DNA of 30,371 bases from Bodo saltans. Its lineage: Eukaryota > Euglenozoa > Kinetoplastea > Eubodonida > Bodonidae. The notes below the pieces were generated by a model. That model searched no databases. It saw nothing but the letters and a program-made list of their open reading frames with translations, and was not told the DNA's origin. Shown here one piece after another: positions 7,701-16,441 of the stretch. The stretch covers positions 1 through 30,371 of the forward strand of contig CYKH01001881.1 of assembly GCA_001460835.1 (NCBI GenBank). The letters run 5' to 3'. Positions within the stretch are counted from its first letter, which is position 1. The number at the start of each line of letters is the position of its first letter. The position numbers and the translations under genes are program-made.

Positions 7701-10328
7701 GCACTTGATGGCATTCGTGCCGCTGATCACATCGTCCGATATCACTCAAGTTTCGAATTCCCCTCACGTGCCTCAAGCTTTCTTCGCGGCCAGCGAGGAG
7801 ACACAGCCCCATCCATCCCGCCACAAGTGATGACCTTGCAGCTCGAGTATTTCCCCCGCGGTAATGTAGCAGAGGTGTACGCGGCACACTGGCAAGGCCC
7901 ATTGATTGTCCTGCACAACACACTACGAGAACGCTGGCAACGAGAGCACCGACCTAAGGCAGTACAACAACGGAACACAGCGGTATCGTTAGGTTTGTCG
8001 CCGCGAGTCAGTGTGCATCATGGATGGCCGATCAAGTACGAAAAAGAAGCGCAGCATACACTGTCCTGGCTTGTGCGTGAAGTCTTGCCCTCACCGTTGG
8101 AACTCTTGACGATGCTTCAGCACACTGTCCTTGCACTATCCTGCTTGCATCATAGAGGAATTGTTCACGGTTGTCCGACACTATGGAGCCTGCACATCGT
8201 GACGAACTATCACTACAAGTTGAGCAACTTTGGTGCCGCCCGCCGTGTTCCACCAGCGGCTTTGCTGTCCATGGCTGGGCCCGGTTGGGTGGATCAATTG
8301 TTTGGGTCCTGCCCAACAGAGCTCTTACCTGCGCCAGAGAAACTGTCGCGCATGACTCCACAGCAAGTCGATTTGCATGTTGTGGCAGCTTCTGTTCTTC
8401 GTTTCATTTATGTTGCGATGAACAAAGTTGCAAAATGCTTTTCAGCCATTTTCTCGAACGCAAGTGGGCCTCCCACTGTTGAGCAGCTTCAACGTGCTGC
8501 ATTGTCGTCACAAGAAACGCTGAAATCTCCCTTATGTTCCTCTGGTCTGACACTGAATGCAACCCACCTGCTGACCGCTGCAGACACAGCGCACCTTCAC
8601 CCATACCGCACTGTCCGCCCTCCTGGCCAGCAACAGCCATCGTTGGACGATGACGAAGATGAAGTGTCCATTTCTCAACGCATTGTAGCCGTGCTAAACA
8701 TTATGCTGGAGGGCTCAACATCCTCCACAGACGAGCTTCTTGGGCCCGTGTACCTGGACTGCCCCTCGCCACTGGCATTCCAAGCTCAAAATGCGTATGA
8801 TCGCGATCTGATGGCGCTTCAAGCACGCATTCGCGCGCTCGAAGAAAAGAAGGCAATGTTGCAGCGCAAAGAGAAACGCGATGCTGCAGTAGAACGTCGG
8901 TCCCAATCTCCATCACGTAGGAGCGCAACAACAACACGCGTGCTGGATGGTGTGAATGAAGACTCGCCACCGCCATCGTCTTCCGCGTTCGAAGAACGAA
9001 ACGACAGCATCCTTTCTGACGATATTGTTGGGCCACCATGCGCAAAAGGCCAGCGAATCGACCCTGCTGCCGTCCGTAGCCCAACAGCGCTCCAACCAAC
9101 TGCTTCTCCAGATAACAACGCAATATCACTGCACAGACGACCTCCGTTGACGACGAGCAATGCGTCGTCGCTGCAAGTATCTCCGGTCGCGCGCCCGAGC
9201 AGCTCGTCGAGTGTTCCAATGTCGTCGCTAAGCCTTCCTGGGGCAGCAACAAGTCTCGCCTCTCGACCTCCTCCTACAACCCCGAAAACAATCACGTCAG
9301 GGTTTAGCAGCGGTGCGTCTACACCCAGGTCCTCCACAACAACAGGGAACAACTCCTTTACAGGAGCGTCGCTGTTCGGCAACTTTGCGAGTGCCACGAC
9401 TCTTGGGAGTAGTGGTCACAATTATGGGTTCTCTCAGCAGCTGCGCTCTTCTGGTGCAGTCCCCCAAATCCACAGTGCACGGTCGTTTGGCAAAATTGCA
9501 ACGAGCCATGCTACTGTTCCTCCGTCTGCTCAGCTCGTCTACGACATCACGCAGCCGGCAACACATTCATCGGCATCAGGTCCACTCTCGGCAGCGTCAT
9601 CGTTTAACTCGTCCGCCGGCGGAAGTGGAGCAACTTCGTCCATTGATCTGAAAGGGCCGTCCCTTTTCCGCACTGAGCCTCGTGGCGTCGAAGGGTTTCA
9701 AGCTCTCCGTGTCTCTCAACATAGCAACTCTGGAGGAACTGCTGGTTTAGCCGCAGCTGCGCAAGATTGCTCATCCTCGACGTTGTCACAGAGATCTTCG
9801 ACGCAGCGTGCAGTCGTAGGTGTTCATCGCACAAACGATCACTTCACGGCTAGCGGCGATGAAGCCGCTGCTGCTTCACCTAGGTATCGTCATCATCTTG
9901 ACCCTGCGGCTTCTCACATCGGCCTTTCTGATCCCGACGCCGCTAGAGTCATCGGCGTCACGACGCCCCCTCTTGCGTCGCGGCCGTTCGTTCGCCGAGC
10001 CACCGCTGCGCCACCACCAAGTGCCGAGGACCAAGTTGTGCTGGCTCCCTACCCACTGTGCGACCACTTCCGTCCCGTTCGATTGATGTCGTCTTTGACA
10101 GTCAATGCCGTGCTGTCGTTTATCAGCAACACGATGCATCTCGAGGCATACTCGAGCTTTGGGACTACCGAGGAATGCAGCGGCGCTGTGTATCGGCGAA
10201 AATCGGTGTTCCCAGGGGTGCAACAGCGTCAACCGCCATCTCCGGGGCACAATCAGCGTGCGGTTTGGGCCATTGCTGCCCCCAAAACAATGAATGTCAT
10301 GAAGAATTTTGACTTTGCGTCTGCCTAA
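4800..10328 (+). CDS. Giant low-complexity protein with an embedded pseudokinase domain
   Basis: 1842 aa. Residues 1-900 are Ser/Pro/Thr-rich and probably disordered, with acidic runs near 195 and 820-835. A protein-kinase fold follows at about 905-1230. It has YAVKEV with the ATP-site Lys at 925, a hinge at LEYFPRGN (about 1015), an insert of roughly 65 residues, LHHRGIVHGCP (1117-1126) in the catalytic-loop position, KLSNFGAA with NFG at 1143-1145, and APE at 1178-1180. The HRD Asp is Cys1125 and the DFG Asp is Asn1143. No glycine-rich loop is evident. These losses mark a pseudokinase. A short charged coiled coil lies near 1335-1375, then another Ser-rich tail with a final ordered block at about 1765-1842. 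It is probably a scaffold or regulator. The ATG at 4800 is the first in frame after a plausible splice acceptor. The kinase fold is clear; the role is not. Confidence 0.85.
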   Translation: MDEPRTERRTVDLDRPPLRPELQLDTKPTVATSLTNRLREKAPAALDGTSPPSLSYHEGGHHVWSPQPSSSNLVSPQIPPPMFRDGTFAYVDDAMTPLAAGQSTTTPLTAFAATAHPTPVGHSQQPTTHSTTQYPDAVLRLSSLSVTHADGTSTRPTTAAPMYASARGLIAEFDEEVSYGGGHPAGGQDEDYDDDDDSWIRRQATEPTPGPHLIPTSILHRVSGQETNVYGSGDQRIPLAQDAFQTPTTPSPQRPLFPLSTDEDTFRPATRLYTAEHTVSGLCTPVQPGTPTRQQHTPDKADLSSPTARFPSDFPSTSASSPPPPTPMKARGSGGGLSRMTTPQPYGACFTSTTPSRAASMPLLNRQASPGAGCGGLSPQNHLTVNVNPFSQIQGQIQELHITPTPVSKPTGVCDCSIDDDAENIGDEELMSPLMNDAALSAAARSSSPGGGLLSHTRVAVRSQASRTSSSSAMQHQTSAMLMCPPIHSPTSGGSGMAQFPSMLSYVGSAERTPRTSTRLGHSRAVSMDMGSFSHQGGGLTVPALEHSPSLVGAGVPFARAPPKLTTMHPLLGSPDTLEATMEGPRGPLEGQSGNSNAARTYHHNYATHTAGSLHQPSFMSSPPFAPRDEDPQSSCAPPLGSPTTDPPEYYDVMQRLDFQSEDSDNDHAQQRSATRKIHQSANGSRECSSSLPAALRSDVEDLSLHSSTRRPYERSTLLDTSDEMSPVSPCPPSQVFPHANNELLTFPPRATESHVLYENFTTQPRFPLPVSAAVDQFSPRFSHQLSSRSSANQLRSTSSTTVNDDCMTVGCGTSVGGLHDEDDDDDRLDEEQQQHQRRYSDVSPPRYYAERRLSGDEGGAMPTEPPFLLADRYDDDDEKKRFMFAHEDPRHNDGSKCLVPLHIDVNGVVWLATRTIDGQHYAVKEVPLVTVSVGEVGDESTALASPHAQYLDVELECLTISTAHATALDGIRAADHIVRYHSSFEFPSRASSFLRGQRGDTAPSIPPQVMTLQLEYFPRGNVAEVYAAHWQGPLIVLHNTLRERWQREHRPKAVQQRNTAVSLGLSPRVSVHHGWPIKYEKEAQHTLSWLVREVLPSPLELLTMLQHTVLALSCLHHRGIVHGCPTLWSLHIVTNYHYKLSNFGAARRVPPAALLSMAGPGWVDQLFGSCPTELLPAPEKLSRMTPQQVDLHVVAASVLRFIYVAMNKVAKCFSAIFSNASGPPTVEQLQRAALSSQETLKSPLCSSGLTLNATHLLTAADTAHLHPYRTVRPPGQQQPSLDDDEDEVSISQRIVAVLNIMLEGSTSSTDELLGPVYLDCPSPLAFQAQNAYDRDLMALQARIRALEEKKAMLQRKEKRDAAVERRSQSPSRRSATTTRVLDGVNEDSPPPSSSAFEERNDSILSDDIVGPPCAKGQRIDPAAVRSPTALQPTASPDNNAISLHRRPPLTTSNASSLQVSPVARPSSSSSVPMSSLSLPGAATSLASRPPPTTPKTITSGFSSGASTPRSSTTTGNNSFTGASLFGNFASATTLGSSGHNYGFSQQLRSSGAVPQIHSARSFGKIATSHATVPPSAQLVYDITQPATHSSASGPLSAASSFNSSAGGSGATSSIDLKGPSLFRTEPRGVEGFQALRVSQHSNSGGTAGLAAAAQDCSSSTLSQRSSTQRAVVGVHRTNDHFTASGDEAAAASPRYRHHLDPAASHIGLSDPDAARVIGVTTPPLASRPFVRRATAAPPPSAEDQVVLAPYPLCDHFRPVRLMSSLTVNAVLSFISNTMHLEAYSSFGTTEECSGAVYRRKSVFPGVQQRQPPSPGHNQRAVWAIAAPKTMNVMKNFDFASA

Positions 10329-10794
10329 ACATTTTTTTTTCACCCAACGTAAAATATAGGTATTCCACCACGTTCGATACAGCCATAGATCGTGTTGATC
10401 CCCCCCTCTTTCTTTTTTTTTCTCCACGGTGGCGCCATGTGTGTTTTGGGTGCGTCCCGCTGGGCAGTGCGTTGTTGTTTTGCTGCAACAGACCGCACAA
10501 ACATAGACCAACACGTGGGACGGTCAATTTCTTGCGAGTGTCACTTAACACTCGGAAGTTGATTAGCCGAATCACGAAACATACAACTGAACAATACCAT
10601 GTGAAAATGTGCGTGAATATCAGAAATGTCTTTGATGTTCCGACAACCTTTTCTTGTTTCTGTTAGACTGCAACCTGTACGACGCTCGATAAACGTATCG
10701 CATCTTCACTCTTCGGTAGATCCAACGTATTGCGCTCATGATAACTTGTTTCTTGTTTTGTTTGCTTCTGGAGCAGAAGAATCGTGTGTGAAAG
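10329..10794. other. Intergenic spacer with probable spliced-leader acceptor at 10746-10776
   Basis: No gene was seen. T- and C-rich runs at 10404-10424 suit a 3'UTR. A long pyrimidine-rich tract (10746-10770) is followed by gag and cag at 10771-10776, 18 bases before the ATG at 10795, as for a trans-splice site. An open frame at 10439-10666 has no protein-like composition. Confidence 0.45.
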
Positions 10795-11865
10795 ATGAAT
10801 CGAACGAAAAAAACAACGTCAAACGGTCGAAGCGTTGAAGACAAACAGCAGCGAGCCCACAATATCAACAATGTTGAGCCACTTCAGCGACACGGTTGGC
10901 TGTCCCTCAACGCGCATGTTGCTCGCCTGACGCACAGCACGGAAGTCCGGTACTTGGATATTAGTGACGTTGTGTTCTCCGCATCAGAATGGAGTTGGCT
11001 CGTCGACATTATCCCGACGATGGCAAACTTAGAAGTGCTTTCCTTATGCGGTAACGCCTTGACCGATGAGCAAGTGTCATCATTACTGCAACACGTAATG
11101 CCTCGTGGCTCTTCGAGCGGGCCTCTTGGCGTAGCTCCCTCACGATCCGAGCGGCGATATGCGACACCAAACACAGCTGGACTGCAGTACCTACAAGTCC
11201 TATCGTTAGCGAGCAATCGACTGACCTACAAGTCTATGTCGACCATGTATCGATTTGTCCTGTGGCACACGGCAACGCTCACGGCATTGGACTTATCTGA
11301 CAACCCACTCCGTGACCACGGTGCTCATGTGCTAGCCATCGGCCTTGCCAAGCAATCCCTTCACCCGTTGTTGGACCACCTCACTCGCGCTGAAGCCGGT
11401 GCCGCCACCACGTCCTGGTTTCCAGTTCCATTTCAGTCGAGAATGAAGAAAGTGGCTGCCGCAGTGAGAAGGCGCGATGCACCGACGGCAGCCATAGCAG
11501 CGGTGTTTGGAGGCCTTACTGTGTTATCACTGGCAAGATGCCGTGTGTCGATACGCGGCGTACACGACGTGCTGCGCTCCATTGTTCATATTCCCAACCT
11601 CACCTCGGTGGACATGTCTGAGAATACCGTCACCTACACGACACCATTAAGTGCCTTTGACAACGATATCACTGCTCAGCATCATGCTCATGGTGGTAGT
11701 GCAGGGGGGATTGCTGTACTAGAATCGCTGAATCTGTCGGGATGCCTGTTAGGTGAACAGCTGACGCCGAGTGGTGCACATGAAATGCTGCTGTGGGTGT
11801 TGTTTCACGCAACCCACCTTCGGGAATTGCATCTTGCAGACTCTCATCGAATATCTTTTGCTTGA
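10795..11865 (+). CDS. LRR giant protein, N-terminal part (before frame switch)
   Basis: 356 aa in this frame. After a short basic start, leucine-rich repeats of the ribonuclease-inhibitor type run from about residue 40 to the end. Examples are LEVLSLCGNALTDEQV, LQVLSLASNRLT, LTALDLSDNPLRDHGAHVL, LTVLSLARCRV, LTSVDMSEN and LESLNLSGCLL. The last repeat starts LRELHLAD and is cut by a TGA at 11863-11865. Its second half, LSDEGARTLTYAL, continues one frame back in the next entry. The two frames therefore form one ancestral gene of about 1850 codons. The switch maps to a TTTT run at 11856-11859. It may be a sequencing or assembly error, a recent mutation, or slippage. Such repeats usually bind other proteins. 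Confidence 0.8.
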   Translation: MNRTKKTTSNGRSVEDKQQRAHNINNVEPLQRHGWLSLNAHVARLTHSTEVRYLDISDVVFSASEWSWLVDIIPTMANLEVLSLCGNALTDEQVSSLLQHVMPRGSSSGPLGVAPSRSERRYATPNTAGLQYLQVLSLASNRLTYKSMSTMYRFVLWHTATLTALDLSDNPLRDHGAHVLAIGLAKQSLHPLLDHLTRAEAGAATTSWFPVPFQSRMKKVAAAVRRRDAPTAAIAAVFGGLTVLSLARCRVSIRGVHDVLRSIVHIPNLTSVDMSENTVTYTTPLSAFDNDITAQHHAHGGSAGGIAVLESLNLSGCLLGEQLTPSGAHEMLLWVLFHATHLRELHLADSHRISFA

Positions 11866-14800
11866 GCGATGAGGGTGCACGAACGTTGACGTACGCACTC
11901 GTTAATCGACCTGATCAACATTTTCTCGGAAACCTCGTCGCACTTGACGTCTCTCGAAACTATCTGTCGATAGACGGCGCGCTAGACCTGCTCGACGCGA
12001 TTTTATTGCTTACACGAGATCGAAAAGTCTACGCTGGAGGCCGCGAAGTCTTCATCCTATCGACCCAAGGAAACTGGTATGTCGACTCAATGGCCGAGGT
12101 AGACGAACTTTTTGATGCAGCTGTGACGATGTTGTATGAAACAATCGAAGAACCCTTGCCCAGTGGGAAGACTCCCGCAGAGCGCGTGCATTTCTACTTT
12201 GGACCGTGTGTTTCTCAACAGCGAGAACAAGCTCCGTCATTTTCTTGTGCTGAATACTGTCGACAAGTTCGACGAAAGCGCTGGCCATATCCTGAACCTC
12301 ATGCCCCAAACGTAGCCGACAAGCGTCCCAGCGTTTCTTCGCCTCCATCACAAACCCAAACAGCAGAGATGCAACGGAGTCCGCGACACAACAGCCCTCA
12401 ATCCCCTGCACGCCAACCAATCATTAACCCCACTGTGGCAGAGGATGCATGGGTTCACCAGCGTCGTGCTCCTTCACCTCGCCGCGACGTGGTGGGAGCT
12501 TCAGAGATACTAGGCAGCACTGGAGTGTCGCCCATTCGACACATTACCTCTGTGGACGATGCGTCGGTCGACCAACATCGCCATGATGTGTACGATCAAC
12601 AACATTCGTACCAACATCCTCTCCACACACAACGTGCGTACGATCCATATGCAGACCCTCGCGACGGAATTCGTGGTGACCTTTCGGCTTCGCGAGCAGT
12701 GCAACGCGCACTGGTGTCTACGGTAACACCAGCGAATGATGCAGAGGGGTACACTGCTGCCACAGCAACAACAACAGTAACGAATGAACATTACTACGCA
12801 GATCACATTGAAGTGCAGCACAATTTAAGTACATCTTTGACAAGGCGACCCCTTGTCTCGCCGGAGCGAACCGATGACGAACCTCAGCCAGAGGATAGAC
12901 ACAGTCACGTGGTTCGCTCGCACCACGGTGAGCATCACGGCCCTCACCACCAGGGTGCGGCGCAAGCGGACAGTTATCATCATCATCAGCAGCTTGACAT
13001 CACCGAAGAGCTTCAGGAACCCGCCAAGGAAACAGTGCAACAGCAACCCACTGGCGTTGCCTCGCCGCCAACAAGCCCGCTAAAGACTACTGTTCCATAT
13101 TATGATGCCGCAGCCCAGCAGCGTCGTGCAGAGAGGAGAGTGACTCTTGAGTCCGTTCAGACAGATACAACAGCTCCCCCCAATCCGTATGACAACAATC
13201 GTAACGATGCCGTCGTGTCTGCACCTGCCCCGTTCGTTGACACAGTGACAGCACCTCCACCAAGCGCAGACAACGACCATAACAATAGCAGCACACTGGT
13301 TATCACAGCTGCGGACAAAGCAGCGGCACGCAAAACACGACTTGCCGCGAATCGTGCTCGCCGTCGTAAGTTGCTTGTCGACGCGTCTGACGACATCCTG
13401 GGAGAGGGGGAGGTACCTCCTGCCGCTGCTTCCAGCGTGACTACCTCTCCTGTGGAGGACGTCACACCGCCGCCCATCGAGGTTGCTGCACCGCCGCCGC
13501 CCCAAGTCGTGGACACCCCCTCCCCAATCACGCCACAGTCCCCTCAACTGCATCGTGAGAAAGGAGTGAATCCCGTCGTCGCCGTTAATCATGTTGCACC
13601 ACTTGCGCTTCCCGAAATCATTCCGAGAGACCCATCATTGCTAAAAGGACGCGTGAAGAACTTTACCTTGACCTACCACCACCCTCCAGGTCACTTATTC
13701 TGCCGCATGTGGTCTGCTCTTAGTGGCTCGCTTGGTAAAGAAGTGGCCCGCCTGAGTGCCGCAGCATTAGGAGGCGATTTCCTTGCTCTACTCCAGCCAG
13801 ACAAAGACGAGACAGCGTACACTGTGGATTCTGTGACGGCCAGTGTTCATGCCGATGCACTGTCCATTGACTTGAGCATCGCCACGAATGAAAAACGTGC
13901 AACTGTTGCCCAGCGGCTTCAAGATGCTGCGGGACTTGGGTCAGCGCCGTATGACATCAGCGACAAGAATGCGCTTACAACGCTGCCTGCTGATCATTTT
14001 CCTCGCTGCTGTCGAATATTATCCGGTTACACCATCGAAGGATCACCCCTCCCCGTCGACCCAACAGCAACGACAACGCACTGCACAGTGGATCTCCTAG
14101 GCGCAGTAATGACTGCACCACCAGACGCACTGCCGCATGCAGTCATTGAACAGTGCGGCGGTGTGCTAGAGTGGTTCCACTATCATCACGGCAGGGAGAG
14201 CGAAATTGTTGAACTCCTGCCCTCAGATCACGTAACACCAACGCAGCAGTCTGACCAGCAAGCAGCACCGGTAAACGTTGTTGAGAGTGTGCACTCACCT
14301 CCGCGTGTCGAACGTGACGCTCTTTTCAATCCTGCTACAGAAACGACGCCGCATCATAGTCATCCCTCACCTGCTCACGAAGAGAAGGAGGAATCGTTGC
14401 AAGTGTCACCAAAGAGCCCAGAAGATCTGCGACCGTCGCCTGAGTCCACCGCCGTGTTCAACCACAACAATGACGAGGGGAACGATTTGTCATTACAACT
14501 TGCGAACATACCTGACACACCACCCCCAACCGCAACAAACGAGGTGGGCGGCGGTGCGACGTTCTTGGCGTCAGTTGTCGACGCTCCCATCGATGAGGAT
14601 CGACTCCATCAAGACGACGTGTCGACTGTGTCACTTGAGTTCGAAGAGGACGTTGGTAGCAAAGCAACGCCTCAGCCTGATCCTCCCTCTGAACTACCGC
14701 CACCAGAGGACTTTACCACAAATGACAACGTCCCTCAGGTTGTAGTGGAAGATTTGCAGCTAGCCGATCGCAGCGGTGGCAGCAACAACATCACGCTAAG

Positions 14801-16355
14801 CTCCGTGTCGCTGATCCCTGCCGACATTCCATGGGCACTTCCTAACCCTGCAACTGAGGAAGACAGTCATAGTACTACTGCAGAGCATGCTGCGTACCCG
14901 CTTCCTGATGTTGTGGTGAAGTGGACGACGGCTGGGGGAGGTTTGTCCCTCCGCACGCCACAGAATGGTAGTCACGCTGGGATTATTGGTAGTGTCCTTC
15001 GAACTCTGCACGGTGGAGGTCATCGAATTCAACGATGCATGTCACCGAGTGGTGACGAAGATGCATCGAATGAGATCGTGCCAACTCACCACCAGCAACA
15101 CAACACGAGTCGTCCTACGACACCCTCTCCACCGCCTCCTGACAGCCCAGCCTCACCGCACGGTATTGTAGACGCCAGCCCAGGGAATATTTGGGGGCTG
15201 AGTAATATCCCCTCGCCCTCCAATGAAGGTCCTGTCGGAACTCACCACAGAAACAGCAAAGCCTCAAACCAAGCGCACGACGATGGGGATGACAGTGAAG
15301 TCGATCCCTTGGCACTGGGGCCTCTGTCACAACTGGTGCAGCACCGTGTCGCCCAAGACCCCGCTTTGGCGTTCTTAAAGAAGCACGCAGGCGAAGTCCC
15401 CTCTTCTGCATCATCAGCCTCTCGCTTTACGACACCAATGGTGCGGCGACCGTCACATATTGCGTCGAACGTCAGTAATAACGACGACGACGGCACGGCA
15501 TCACGAACCAACAGTCCACCTAGGAGACCCCCTATTACCGCTGAGCAGGGCGTGTTTCGCACTGATTGGCAAAACGCAGCAGAAGCCATTCTCGATCGTT
15601 GCCCAGCCAACCTTGTGGTGGACCCCGCCGTCACGGCCGATATGCTCGCACGGAGGCTTAAGAACATCGATCGAATCTGCGCAGATTCAGTAAAGAACGG
15701 TGCAGTCGGCCTGTCCTACTCCGCTCGTCACAAGTTGCGTGTGTGCCAAGGGACCATGATGCTGGACAAATCCGCCTTAGACCGTTTTAACACTGGCGCA
15801 CGGGTGAGCAGTGATGCGATTGTCCAAGCGGTTGCTGATGGGACGCCAAGTCCCGCCCCCAGAGACCGAAGCAACGATAGGCCGTCCACGCCTTCTTCCG
15901 CCTTGAAAGTGAAGCCTGTGCGCATCACCCTCAGTGTGGAATGGGATGGCTTGCTTGTCCTCAAGCGTGACGATGGCGCCATGGCGGGTAAGACTGTGCT
16001 CCTCGTGTACCCACTGGCGTATGGTGTGGGCAGTAACTCTGCTGGGGCTGGTGCCGCTGAGGGACTGGGAAAAGAGCTCGTCGTGGAGCTGCGCAAGCCA
16101 ACCCCAACAGAAGCGGAGCAGCAGGCACAACAACACGAAGTCTCTAATCAAGCACTATGGGGTAAGGTTGGCAATGTGTCACCGAGTGCGCCTGCAGCTA
16201 ATCTAGCCGGGGCGTCAGACCACTCCCTTCAGCTTCGTATCGACCTCGGTAGCCACAAGAAGGTGGAAAAGGCGTTAGAACTGCTGAGGAGCCGACAGCA
16301 AAGTGCGTTGAAGATGGTCCTTCAACCTCCTCAACAGCAGCAGCAAACGTCGTAG
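11859..16355 (+). CDS. LRR giant protein, central and C-terminal part (after frame switch)
   Basis: The frame is open from 11793 to a TAG at 16353-16355, but coding evidence starts near 11859, where the interrupted repeat resumes. A last repeat (LVALDVSRNYLSIDGAL) closes the LRR domain at about 12000. A His/Gln/Pro/Ser-rich, probably disordered stretch follows (12300-13600), with a strongly basic helix-like patch near 13317-13372 (ARKTRLAANRARRRK). An ordered unknown domain lies at about 13630-14190 (GRVKNFTLTYHHPPGH, FCRMWSALSGSLGKEVARL), then acidic low complexity to 15300. A helical block at 15540-15800 and a terminal strand-rich block ending in an amphipathic helix (15905-16320) complete the protein. 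The last block could be a PH-like fold, but this is weak. Its size, neighbour and style suggest a large scaffold. The gene is not recognised. Confidence 0.8.
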   Translation, partial: CLSDEGARTLTYALVNRPDQHFLGNLVALDVSRNYLSIDGALDLLDAILLLTRDRKVYAGGREVFILSTQGNWYVDSMAEVDELFDAAVTMLYETIEEPLPSGKTPAERVHFYFGPCVSQQREQAPSFSCAEYCRQVRRKRWPYPEPHAPNVADKRPSVSSPPSQTQTAEMQRSPRHNSPQSPARQPIINPTVAEDAWVHQRRAPSPRRDVVGASEILGSTGVSPIRHITSVDDASVDQHRHDVYDQQHSYQHPLHTQRAYDPYADPRDGIRGDLSASRAVQRALVSTVTPANDAEGYTAATATTTVTNEHYYADHIEVQHNLSTSLTRRPLVSPERTDDEPQPEDRHSHVVRSHHGEHHGPHHQGAAQADSYHHHQQLDITEELQEPAKETVQQQPTGVASPPTSPLKTTVPYYDAAAQQRRAERRVTLESVQTDTTAPPNPYDNNRNDAVVSAPAPFVDTVTAPPPSADNDHNNSSTLVITAADKAAARKTRLAANRARRRKLLVDASDDILGEGEVPPAAASSVTTSPVEDVTPPPIEVAAPPPPQVVDTPSPITPQSPQLHREKGVNPVVAVNHVAPLALPEIIPRDPSLLKGRVKNFTLTYHHPPGHLFCRMWSALSGSLGKEVARLSAAALGGDFLALLQPDKDETAYTVDSVTASVHADALSIDLSIATNEKRATVAQRLQDAAGLGSAPYDISDKNALTTLPADHFPRCCRILSGYTIEGSPLPVDPTATTTHCTVDLLGAVMTAPPDALPHAVIEQCGGVLEWFHYHHGRESEIVELLPSDHVTPTQQSDQQAAPVNVVESVHSPPRVERDALFNPATETTPHHSHPSPAHEEKEESLQVSPKSPEDLRPSPESTAVFNHNNDEGNDLSLQLANIPDTPPPTATNEVGGGATFLASVVDAPIDEDRLHQDDVSTVSLEFEEDVGSKATPQPDPPSELPPPEDFTTNDNVPQVVVEDLQLADRSGGSNNITLSSVSLIPADIPWALPNPATEEDSHSTTAEHAAYPLPDVVVKWTTAGGGLSLRTPQNGSHAGIIGSVLRTLHGGGHRIQRCMSPSGDEDASNEIVPTHHQQHNTSRPTTPSPPPPDSPASPHGIVDASPGNIWGLSNIPSPSNEGPVGTHHRNSKASNQAHDDGDDSEVDPLALGPLSQLVQHRVAQDPALAFLKKHAGEVPSSASSASRFTTPMVRRPSHIASNVSNNDDDGTASRTNSPPRRPPITAEQGVFRTDWQNAAEAILDRCPANLVVDPAVTADMLARRLKNIDRICADSVKNGAVGLSYSARHKLRVCQGTMMLDKSALDRFNTGARVSSDAIVQAVADGTPSPAPRDRSNDRPSTPSSALKVKPVRITLSVEWDGLLVLKRDDGAMAGKTVLLVYPLAYGVGSNSAGAGAAEGLGKELVVELRKPTPTEAEQQAQQHEVSNQALWGKVGNVSPSAPAANLAGASDHSLQLRIDLGSHKKVEKALELLRSRQQSALKMVLQPPQQQQQTS

Positions 16356-16440
16356 TGCTTTGCATGAGAGTCGATGCTACTTTTTCTTTCTCCTTTTGGC
16401 ACCCTGTACTATCATGAGATCAAATTTCTTTGTCTTCCAT
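16276..16440 (+). repeat. 3' end and 3'UTR of the LRR giant gene, original copy of a duplicated segment
   Basis: This stretch covers the last 26 codons, the stop and 85 bases of 3'UTR. A diverged copy lies at 17659-17825. Shared landmarks in order are agcaaagtgcgttgaagatg, tccttcaacctcc, gcagcagca, atgctactttttct and tgagatca. Together the two copies flank the LRR pseudogene as direct repeats. Confidence 0.8.
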
Positions 16441-16441
16441 A

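Noticed and set aside
7490-8420. Active protein kinase
   Set aside because: The HRD Asp is Cys and the DFG Asp is Asn, and no glycine-rich loop is visible.
9876-10514. 212-codon minus-strand open frame, and a 192-codon one at 8819-9397
   Set aside because: They lie opposite the 3' part of the well-supported 4800-10328 gene and have Arg/Ser-rich compositions typical of reverse-strand shadows. All good genes here are on the + strand.
12510-13592. Minus-strand open frames of 100-170 codons within the LRR giant gene
   Set aside because: They are Cys/Arg/Val-rich shadows of the Gln/His/Pro-rich coding strand.
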